In this document: positions 1 through 5,123 of the stretch, one piece after another
How the letters are laid out: every line of letters begins with the position of its first letter
How positions within the stretch are numbered: position 1 is the stretch's first letter
Assembly: GCA_024280135.1 (NCBI GenBank)
Contig: JAJRQS010000021.1
Coordinates: forward strand, 1-5,123
Source of the DNA: Bacteroidota bacterium
GTDB taxonomy: Bacteria > Bacteroidota > Bacteroidia > Chitinophagales > Saprospiraceae
DNA: 5,123 nt
Reading direction: 5' to 3'
Notes under the pieces: generated by a model
What the model was told of the DNA's origin: nothing
Databases searched by the model: none
Seen by the model: the letters and a program-made list of their open reading frames with translations, nothing else
Translations under genes and position numbers: made by a program

Positions 1-3
1 AAA

Positions 4-1704
4 TTACCTATCCTCCAGTCTAGCTACAATATCTTTAATCTCTTTTAAAGCATCAATCTCCTCGTATGGCAATGGCATATTTGCATATATAGCAGATTCC
101 ATTTGAGTCCACCAAGTTCTTAGAGCTTGAATATCATTCGAATTACCCCCTTTAGCTTCCAATAATTTGAATACTAATTCTTTAGTAAACTTAGCCTGAG
201 GAATATCCAGTTGTGCCTCAAAATACTGCGTTGTTTCTCTCAACACCTCTTTCAGATATGGTTTACCGGTGTCCGATGTCTTTATGTTAAAATCGCTTTT
301 ATTTGTTATTGTATTCTCTACAACATCAATTTCTTTTAGCCTATCTTTTTGTTTGGGCATAGGCTTGATAGCTTTTTTAGGTTGTTTTCGATTTGTAGTA
401 GCTTTAGCCTTTGTAGCACCTTTTTTCCGCAAGGTCCACCCAAAGAGACCAATCAGTATTGCCCCCAATAATCCCAGTCCCCACCATAAAAACTGAGTAC
501 CCTTATTATGGGTAATTGAATCTTCCTCCTCGTTCAATCCCGCTTTACCTTGACCCACCTCGAGATTCATTCTGTCCGTTTTAATTTCCTTGTATGTATT
601 GGACGCTACATCAAAATAAGAACTTTTCGCTAAGAAAGAAAACTGTTTTACCGCTTGAGGTTGAAGTAAATATTCAAAAGTTTTCTTAAAAGTAAAACGT
701 TCATTTTCTTCAATAATCGTATCTTCAATCACCGTTGCAGGATAAGCAATCAAGTCATCTGGCAACTCCAATGTAGGCGCTTTAATCTCTGTCGGATTAC
801 TAGAACCCGAGACCTCAATCTTCAAACTAACCGCATCATCTGTGGTAATCGCAACATCACTAATGTATGCAGACATTTCAATAACACCAGATGCACCCGA
901 AAAATCATTAGGGATAGGCTTTGGAAATGGGTTTGTTCTGATATCTATTCCTTTAGACTTCACTATTTTGCTTTTCCCAACAAGTGCTGCAAATACTTGC
1001 CCCCAAACCCCTCCAGTGCTGGGTCTATATGTCACTTCGATAACTAAAGGTTCTATTTTTACAAGCCCCGCTTGAGTCGGATACAATGCAACGCTCCTAA
1101 TGACACGGCTTTCGTACTCCTGACCATTTATGGTACTTTCATAAGAAGGGATCCGTTCATTCAAATTATGAAATATAAAGGTCTTATAGTCATCTTCCTT
1201 AATTAACCTCATTTCAGTCACCTCTAATCTTGAATGTAAAATATACTTGACCACCACTTGACTACCTGGGTACACCTTCTCTTCAGATACCGCAACCTCC
1301 AGAAATAAATCACTATTTGAAGCTAGCTTCTTTTCTTTCAAGGGAGGGCCCACCTTTACAGAAAGGGATTGAGAGACGATACGTTTACCGTTAATGATCG
1401 CAGTCGCAGGAGGAATAGTTAGCACACCCTCGTTTAAAGCTTTTAATGAATACAACAAGACATTTTTAGTGTGGACTTTCCCATTGGAAATAGAGGAAGC
1501 ATACCGTTCACTAGTCCCAACTATTTGAACGCCTTTAAAATTTGGGGGAATAAACGCCTTGGTGCTCAATCCATTCAATTCAAAAGACACCTCGAATATT
1601 TGTCCTAAAGCAATTGAATTACGAGCTGTTTTGGCGATGATGCTTTGGGCACTTATCGCTTGCGCAAAAAGGCAAAAAATAACAATTGAAAAAAATCGAA
1701 TCAT
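4..1704 (-). CDS. batD: BatD family protein (Bat aerotolerance system, membrane-anchored)
   Basis: This 566-residue protein has the full BatD layout. A signal peptide covers about residues 1-19 (hydrophobic FFSIVIFCLFAQA, cleavage near ISAQ). A long beta-rich periplasmic region follows: a first domain at about 25-118 containing the NG...LLYSLKA...EGVLTIPPA pattern, a second at about 133-225 (LFLEVAVSEEKVYPG), and a third at about 259-385 opening with NPFPKPIPNDFSGASG and SGSSNPTEIKAP, both characteristic of BatD. One membrane helix lies at about 404-424, then a Lys-rich linker (about 426-456) and a small helical cytoplasmic domain (about 480-566, KPYLKEVLRETTQYFEAQL). In known bat operons BatD accompanies the VWA proteins BatA/BatB; its biochemical role is unsettled. 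The Bat name comes from aerotolerance in Bacteroides fragilis. The gene starts 39 nt after the small BatD-like gene and is probably co-transcribed with it. No Shine-Dalgarno is seen. The start is chosen because it places the signal peptide at the N-terminus. The stop is only 3 nt from the window edge, so a following batE cannot be checked. Confidence 0.93.
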   Translation of the reverse strand: MIRFFSIVIFCLFAQAISAQSIIAKTARNSIALGQIFEVSFELNGLSTKAFIPPNFKGVQIVGTSERYASSISNGKVHTKNVLLYSLKALNEGVLTIPPATAIINGKRIVSQSLSVKVGPPLKEKKLASNSDLFLEVAVSEEKVYPGSQVVVKYILHSRLEVTEMRLIKEDDYKTFIFHNLNERIPSYESTINGQEYESRVIRSVALYPTQAGLVKIEPLVIEVTYRPSTGGVWGQVFAALVGKSKIVKSKGIDIRTNPFPKPIPNDFSGASGVIEMSAYISDVAITTDDAVSLKIEVSGSSNPTEIKAPTLELPDDLIAYPATVIEDTIIEENERFTFKKTFEYLLQPQAVKQFSFLAKSSYFDVASNTYKEIKTDRMNLEVGQGKAGLNEEEDSITHNKGTQFLWWGLGLLGAILIGLFGWTLRKKGATKAKATTNRKQPKKAIKPMPKQKDRLKEIDVVENTITNKSDFNIKTSDTGKPYLKEVLRETTQYFEAQLDIPQAKFTKELVFKLLEAKGGNSNDIQALRTWWTQMESAIYANMPLPYEEIDALKEIKDIVARLEDR

Positions 1705-1739
1705 AGTTTGGGCTACATTTATACAAACATCCTAATGGG

Positions 1740-1754
1740 ATCGTTATAAACGAT
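1740..1754 (-). repeat. Small perfect inverted repeat over the stop codon of the short batD-like gene
   Basis: ATCGTT (1740-1745) and AACGAT (1749-1754) are exact reverse complements separated by 3 nt. The repeat overlaps the TAA stop of the short BatD-like gene (1744-1746) and lies 36 nt before the batD start. In RNA it would form a 6-bp, low-GC hairpin with a 3-nt loop. No U-run follows it, so it is not a convincing terminator. It could equally be chance, or a weak mRNA processing or stability element between two co-transcribed genes. Confidence 0.25.
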
Positions 1755-2244
1755 AAAGTTTACGTTTAGGTTTTCGTTTTGGCGGCTTTTTACTAGGTGG
1801 GGTATTTCTAAAAAAAGGGAAATCAATGCTTTCTTCTTCCGCTTCCATCTCATCCACCGTTCCCTCTGGATTGGGCAATACGACAATTTGTTTTTCTTCG
1901 GTACTCAATTCACCTTCTTTTGTTTGGATGGTCATAGCTGGTATGCTCCAAACACCTGGACTATCTGCCTTCAAATAATAGGTGTACGATGATACACGCG
2001 TCATATCACCATTAAGGTAAGAAACAGAAGTCGAAGTGTTAGGGCCTGAAACCAATCTAAAATGGTCAAAAACTGGCGTTTCTATGCCATTTTGGGTCGT
2101 TGCTTGCTTCAAAACATACTGTACTTTAATAGTATGCCCCATTAAAACGGTGTCTTTATTTGTCGAAAGACTAAAAGAAGGTGCTTGCGCAAATACCATA
2201 GCACCCATCAGCATCAAAAAAATTACAGAAATTTGTTTTTTCAT
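1744..2244 (-). CDS. Small exported BatD-like protein (single N-terminal BatD domain)
   Basis: This 166-residue protein starts with a clear signal peptide (MKKQISVIFLMLMGAMVFAQ, cleavage near residue 18-20). One domain of about 100 residues follows, and it parallels the first domain of the downstream BatD. Residues 24-47 match the opening strand pair (SLSTNKDTVLMGHTIKVQYVL). Residues 62-101 carry the BatD pattern FRLVSGPNTSTS...YLNGD...SYTYYLKADSPGVWSIPA. A predicted terminal strand ends at about residue 123. The tail is unlike BatD: an acidic stretch (131-138, DEMEAEEE), an aromatic spot (DFPFF, 141-145) and a strongly basic Pro/Lys/Arg end (about 149-165, with KKPPKRKPKRK). There is no membrane helix after the signal peptide, so it is predicted to be soluble in the periplasm or peripherally bound. 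It is the first gene of the leftward unit, 39 nt before batD, which suggests a shared role. It could be the remnant of a duplicated batD, but the intact frame and distinct tail argue for a working gene. Confidence 0.85.
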   Translation of the reverse strand: MKKQISVIFLMLMGAMVFAQAPSFSLSTNKDTVLMGHTIKVQYVLKQATTQNGIETPVFDHFRLVSGPNTSTSVSYLNGDMTRVSSYTYYLKADSPGVWSIPAMTIQTKEGELSTEEKQIVVLPNPEGTVDEMEAEEESIDFPFFRNTPPSKKPPKRKPKRKLYRL

Positions 2245-2282
2245 GATTTATTTAGTGTTTAGCAAATAATGAATTCTGTCAT

Positions 2283-2290
2283 CAAACATA
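2283..2290 (-). promoter_or_regulatory. Bacteroidota-type -7 promoter element for the short batD-like gene and batD
   Basis: Read on the minus strand, these bases are TATGTTTG, an exact match to the Bacteroidota housekeeping -7 consensus TAnnTTTG. It is the only exact match in this orientation within the intergenic region. A start site a few bases downstream (around 2276-2278) would give a leader of about 32 nt before the ATG at 2244. I see no good -33 TTG/TTTG element at the usual distance upstream, so it may be a weak or regulated promoter. The leader is A-rich just before the ATG, as is usual for Bacteroidota starts that lack a Shine-Dalgarno. Confidence 0.5.
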
Positions 2291-2352
2291 ACGAGCCATG
2301 GTTTGGTTTATTATTTTTTTGCCACGCCTCTTTTTATCTATACCGCGAGGAA

Positions 2353-2400
2353 TAATGCCACATTCACAAAACCATCGTGCCTTTGCTCATATTGGCATTA
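2353..2400. repeat. 8-bp inverted repeat with 32-nt spacer in the divergent promoter region
   Basis: TAATGCCA (2353-2360) and TGGCATTA (2393-2400) are exact reverse complements. The pair lies between the leftward -7 element and the rightward promoter candidate. That position would suit two half-sites for a regulator acting on both units, or a cruciform/hairpin. The 32-nt spacer is long for a single dimeric operator, and 8-bp repeats can arise by chance in AT-rich DNA. No known operator was recognised. Confidence 0.3.
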
Positions 2401-2469
2401 AAAATATACTTATTTCAAGTCTTTAGAAAATAGGGATATATATATTACCCCAAAAAAAACTATATCAAA

Positions 2470-2499
2470 TTGGCTACATCTTTGCCTATCCTATCTTTA
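2470..2499 (+). promoter_or_regulatory. Candidate promoter for the lipoprotein/barrel unit
   Basis: TTG at 2470-2472 is followed, after a 19-nt spacer, by TATCTTTA (2492-2499). This fits the Bacteroidota arrangement of a -33 TTG and a -7 TAnnTTTG with one mismatch in the last base. A start near 2505 would give a leader of roughly 88 nt that includes the stem structures at 2531-2577. No exact TAnnTTTG was found on this strand in the region. Other one-mismatch candidates are TGCCTTTG (2378-2385), CATCTTTG (2477-2484) and TTAATTTG (2532-2539), so the assignment is tentative. Confidence 0.33.
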
Positions 2500-2530
2500 G
2501 TAGATTCTCTATTTACACCAAACTACCGTC

Positions 2531-2577
2531 TTTAATTTGCTTTAACTTAGACAAAGCAAATAGAATTTCAAATTAAA
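2531..2577 (+). promoter_or_regulatory. Two overlapping, mutually exclusive stems in the lipoprotein leader
   Basis: Two perfect 9-bp inverted repeats share bases. Stem A pairs ATTTGCTTT (2535-2543) with AAAGCAAAT (2553-2561) around a 9-nt loop. Stem B pairs TTTAATTTG (2531-2539) with CAAATTAAA (2569-2577) around 29 nt. They cannot form together because both use 2535-2539. Stem B ends 15 nt before the ATG. The layout resembles a leader with alternative folds, or a nested operator at the DNA level. The arms are AT-rich and there is no recognised ligand domain or U-tract, so function is inference only. Confidence 0.3.
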
Positions 2578-2592
2578 TCAAAAAACCAACTG

Positions 2593-4092
2593 ATGAAGAT
2601 GAAGAGAAAATTATTGTTTTGGATGACAGGTCTAGCCCTATTTGGTGCTTCGTGTACCGCTCCACAAGACATCCAAGTGGAAAGAGAAACAGTAGATTTG
2701 GCTTTCCCAATATTTACATCTGAAACAACGCTTTCGGATTTAATTGAAAGCGGGCAGGACAGTTCAGCTTTAGTTGTCTTTGCCGATAACAGTATGGGCT
2801 TTGTTTATGAAAAAACGACAAGTGTGGCTATTCCAATGCCAGTTCTAGAGGACTTTGAAGTCCCTTTGACGAGTTCCGAAACTAATATTCCGAATAAAGC
2901 ACTGGATAATGTCATGATGGCACACGCCCAATTTGATGAAGGCACACTTAAAGTTTACTTTGAAAATAATACGATTGCTGAAAACATAAATGTAGTCGTC
3001 ACCTTTCCAAATATTGTGAAAGATGGTATTCCTGTAAAAGCTGCATTCACGCTTTCTTATGACGGTACTTTTCCGAGTCGTGCGGAATGGGAAACAGACA
3101 TAGCAGGATATGATTTAAACATCATACACGACGAATTTAGTGTCCTTTACGATGCAAAATTACCCAATGGCACAAATGCCACTATCACGCAAGCGAAAAT
3201 GGGTATTTCAAATGCGGTTTTAGGTTATGTGGATGGTACTTGGGCGACCGCTACGATACCCTTATCAATCAGCCCGCAACAAATTAATTTCTTTGACCAC
3301 TATAGCAATGGCAGTGTTGTTTTTACAAACCCAAGTATTAAGATTATCGCGAATAATCCAGTCGGTGTTCCAAGCAAACTTGGAATTAATAATATTTCGG
3401 TCCAAACAAATACCAATCAGACAATGGATCTTCAAGGCCATTATATGACAAATGGGATATCATTAGATTATCCGACAATGATTCAAGTGGGTGATAGTAA
3501 AACAACTCATATCACTATTGACAAAAACAATTCTAATATTGTGGATGCAGCGGGTGGACAACCGACTCTTGTCAACTATGATTTGGACTACATCATCGCA
3601 CATGATGGTTCAAATGACGGTTTTCTTTCTAAAGACAGTAAGGTCGATTTGACATTGCAAGCACATCTACCATTTGAAGGAAAAGTAAATGAATTTAAAG
3701 CGATCAAAAGCTTTGATGTTAAGTTTACGAATGAATATATTCAATCGGCTGCTATCAAATTACAAGCAGTCAATCAAATTCCGTTGGATGCAAGAATTCA
3801 GTTGTATTTCATTGACAATGCAGACATTAGACTAGATTCTCTTGACGCGTCAAATGGCGTATTGGCTATTGATGCTGCGGAAGTTGATTTCTTGGGAGAT
3901 GTTACCCAAACAACTCGTTGGGAAAAAGAAATTCCTATTAGTCCTGAACAATGGGAGCGTATCAAAAAAGCCGTAAAGGTAGAGCTCGTTACTTCATTTA
4001 CGTCTAGTGAATCTGGACAAGTATCTGTCAAAATAAAAGCAAACCAACGTGTTGAATTAAATGCTGGATTGAAGATAGTTGTACTTCCTTAA
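2593..4092 (+). CDS. Predicted envelope lipoprotein, function unknown
   Basis: This is a 499-residue protein whose function I do not recognise. It begins with a lipoprotein signal: Lys/Arg at 2-6, a hydrophobic stretch (LLFWMTGLALF, 7-17) and GASC with the lipidated Cys at residue 21. No acidic run follows the Cys, so the Bacteroidota surface-export signal is not evident and a periplasm-facing location is more likely. The remainder looks almost entirely beta-rich and has no membrane helix. Notable parts are an N-terminal segment (VDLAFPIFTSETTLSDLIESG, about 34-54), a central FTNPSIKIIANNPVGVPSKL stretch (244-263) reminiscent of Ig-like strand pairs in LEA-2-type folds, and a KLQAVNQIPLDARIQLYFID strand pair (389-408). 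It is followed after 21 nt by a probable outer-membrane barrel gene, so a partner or accessory role is inferred. The first ATG was chosen; an in-frame ATG two codons later is also possible. No Shine-Dalgarno is visible, only an A-rich leader. Confidence 0.88.
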   Translation: MKMKRKLLFWMTGLALFGASCTAPQDIQVERETVDLAFPIFTSETTLSDLIESGQDSSALVVFADNSMGFVYEKTTSVAIPMPVLEDFEVPLTSSETNIPNKALDNVMMAHAQFDEGTLKVYFENNTIAENINVVVTFPNIVKDGIPVKAAFTLSYDGTFPSRAEWETDIAGYDLNIIHDEFSVLYDAKLPNGTNATITQAKMGISNAVLGYVDGTWATATIPLSISPQQINFFDHYSNGSVVFTNPSIKIIANNPVGVPSKLGINNISVQTNTNQTMDLQGHYMTNGISLDYPTMIQVGDSKTTHITIDKNNSNIVDAAGGQPTLVNYDLDYIIAHDGSNDGFLSKDSKVDLTLQAHLPFEGKVNEFKAIKSFDVKFTNEYIQSAAIKLQAVNQIPLDARIQLYFIDNADIRLDSLDASNGVLAIDAAEVDFLGDVTQTTRWEKEIPISPEQWERIKKAVKVELVTSFTSSESGQVSVKIKANQRVELNAGLKIVVLP

Positions 4093-4113
4093 TAAACCTC
4101 TGACAAAAATATC

Positions 4114-5123
4114 ATGAAAAAATTAATTAATATAATAGTGCTTTTAGTTGTTGGATTTCAACTACAAGCCCAGCAAGAAATCAGTCTTCCTTTGATGAAT
4201 CATCTTGTTAATTCTGCTAAATCTAATCCAGCTTATCAACCTACCCATCAATGGACGGTGAGCCTACCTTCTATAGGATTTAGCATGTTACATACAGGCC
4301 CAAGCTTTAGTGACTTGTATAAAAAAACAGGATCTGGCAAGTATGCCATCAACGGTACTCAAGCATTAGATAAGTTTGATAGTGATAATACTATATCAGG
4401 TGCTTTTGACGCTGATTTAATTGGCGTTAGTTTTGCTTGGGATGAAAATGTTTTTAGTTTTAACTACGGTGCTTATGTGAATGCCGCTATGACATACACT
4501 GGAGATGGTGCTAAGTTATTATTAAAAGGTAATGGCGCCTATATCGGTCAAAATCTTTCGGTAGGACCTTCCTTTTCTATTTCTGCTTATGACAAGCTAG
4601 GTTTTGGCTATGCAAGAAAAGTGGACAAATGGAGTTTTGGTGGGCGTGTAAATTTACTATTTGGCCGTAAGGCATTGATGACTTCTAGTAACCTCGTAGA
4701 GTTAAAAACTAGCAATGACTATTATGCGCTAGATTTGAGAACTGATTACACCGTTCATTCTGCAGACTTTGTAGATATTGACATGAATACGAATGACGTT
4801 AGTTTTGGGGATATGAGTTATAGACCTTTCGGAAATAAAGGATTTGGTGTTGGAGTCGATATGGGTGCTAGCTATCAAGTTAATTATGATGTCAATGTAT
4901 TTGGTAGTGTAACAAATCTGGGTTCCATTTCTTGGAAAAACAATGTAAGTACTTATCACAGTAACAAGCATATGGCTTATGATGGAGTACGTCTTCAAAG
5001 CCTTGCGGAATTGGATACTGCTTCATTGTCAGGCATGTTAGATTCAATTCAAAAATTTGTAGAATTTGATAAGTCAACAGAAACTTTCAAAACGAATTTA
5101 GGCCCGAAGATTGTATTGGGTGG
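4114..5123 (+). CDS. Probable DUF5723 outer-membrane beta-barrel protein, 3' end cut off by window
   Basis: The frame stays open from the ATG at 4114 to the right edge: 336 codons plus 2 nt with no stop. The N-terminus is a signal peptide (MKKLINIIVLLVVGFQLQAQ, cleavage near residue 19-20). Next comes LMNHLVNSAKSNPAYQP (27-43), matching the S/NPA-motif opening of Bacteroidota barrel proteins of the PorP/SprF and DUF5723 type. Many short amphipathic strands with alternating Gly and aromatic residues follow, such as LGFGYARKVDKWSFGGRVN (162-180) and NKGFGVGVDMGASYQV (241-256). VTNLGSISWKNN (266-277) resembles the conserved dLG.I.W motif I associate with DUF5723. Predicted location is the outer membrane; its role is unknown. 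It starts 21 nt after the lipoprotein stop and is almost certainly in the same operon. The family call rests on remembered motifs, not a search. Confidence 0.85.
   Translation, partial: MKKLINIIVLLVVGFQLQAQQEISLPLMNHLVNSAKSNPAYQPTHQWTVSLPSIGFSMLHTGPSFSDLYKKTGSGKYAINGTQALDKFDSDNTISGAFDADLIGVSFAWDENVFSFNYGAYVNAAMTYTGDGAKLLLKGNGAYIGQNLSVGPSFSISAYDKLGFGYARKVDKWSFGGRVNLLFGRKALMTSSNLVELKTSNDYYALDLRTDYTVHSADFVDIDMNTNDVSFGDMSYRPFGNKGFGVGVDMGASYQVNYDVNVFGSVTNLGSISWKNNVSTYHSNKHMAYDGVRLQSLAELDTASLSGMLDSIQKFVEFDKSTETFKTNLGPKIVLG

Larger units (their letters stand above)
2245..2592. other. Divergent intergenic region, 348 bp
   Basis: This stretch separates the two divergently transcribed gene pairs and must contain both promoters. 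It is very AT-rich, with T- and A-tracts at 2314-2320 and 2452-2459 and an alternating AT run at about 2436-2445. The following sites are listed separately: a -7 element facing left, a candidate promoter facing right, an inverted repeat near the centre, and two overlapping stems next to the lipoprotein start. No convincing small gene, tRNA or riboswitch was recognised here. Confidence 0.85.

Noticed and set aside
1744..2244. The short BatD-like gene as a frameshifted or broken 5' piece of batD.
   Set aside because: The downstream batD has its own start, signal peptide and complete first domain. The short gene has an intact frame and a distinct charged tail, so it is a paralog rather than a fragment of the same gene.
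2269..2355. A 28-codon plus-strand open frame starting at 2269 in the intergenic region.
   Set aside because: It overlaps the leftward promoter region, has no promoter or supporting start context of its own and no recognisable motif, and is of a length expected by chance.
2433..2451. GGG...CCCC flanking an alternating AT run, resembling a terminator stem followed by an A-tract.
   Set aside because: The inner bases do not pair cleanly, no T-run follows on the plus strand, and there is no gene ending here to terminate.
2261..2562. The 8-base word AGCAAATA occurs at 2261-2268 and 2555-2562, near both divergent start codons.
   Set aside because: An 8-base direct repeat in AT-rich DNA is easily chance. 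The copies sit at different distances from the start codons, and the second is already part of the leader stem.
4729..5077. Two minus-strand open frames of 89 and 61 codons opposite the barrel gene.
   Set aside because: They lie entirely antisense to a long, well-supported coding frame with signal peptide and barrel motifs, and their translations show no recognisable features.

Overview
The window looks like chromosomal DNA from a member of the Bacteroidota. It is AT-rich, and its signal peptides end in the Ala-Gln pattern typical of that phylum. It carries a BatD protein and what appears to be a DUF5723-type outer-membrane barrel protein. Start codons are preceded by A-rich leaders with no Shine-Dalgarno sequence. 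At least one intergenic sequence fits the Bacteroidota -7 promoter consensus (TAnnTTTG). I cannot assign a genus.

The layout is two gene pairs transcribed away from each other from a 348-bp intergenic region. Leftward (minus strand) are a small exported protein of 166 residues that looks like a stand-alone first domain of BatD, and 39 nt later a full-length BatD of 566 residues that ends at the window edge. Rightward (plus strand) are a 499-residue predicted lipoprotein of unknown function and, 21 nt later, the start of a probable DUF5723 beta-barrel protein, cut off by the right edge after 336 codons.

The leftward pair belongs to the Bat (Bacteroides aerotolerance) theme: periplasm-facing, membrane-anchored proteins that in other genomes sit with the VWA proteins BatA/BatB and the TPR protein BatC. 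None of those is in this window. The unit appears to begin with the small BatD-like gene, so here batD is separated from any batABC on its upstream side. The rightward pair looks like a cell-envelope unit in which a lipoprotein is co-transcribed with a presumed outer-membrane barrel. Their co-function is inferred from spacing only.

The intergenic region holds a perfect -7 match for the leftward unit, a weaker -33/-7 candidate for the rightward unit, an 8-bp inverted repeat in the middle, and two overlapping, mutually exclusive 9-bp stems in the probable 5' leader of the lipoprotein gene. No RNA genes, mobile elements, CRISPR arrays or horizontally acquired cassettes were seen. The most unusual points are the tandem short-plus-long BatD arrangement, the uncharacterised lipoprotein/barrel pair and the alternative-stem leader.
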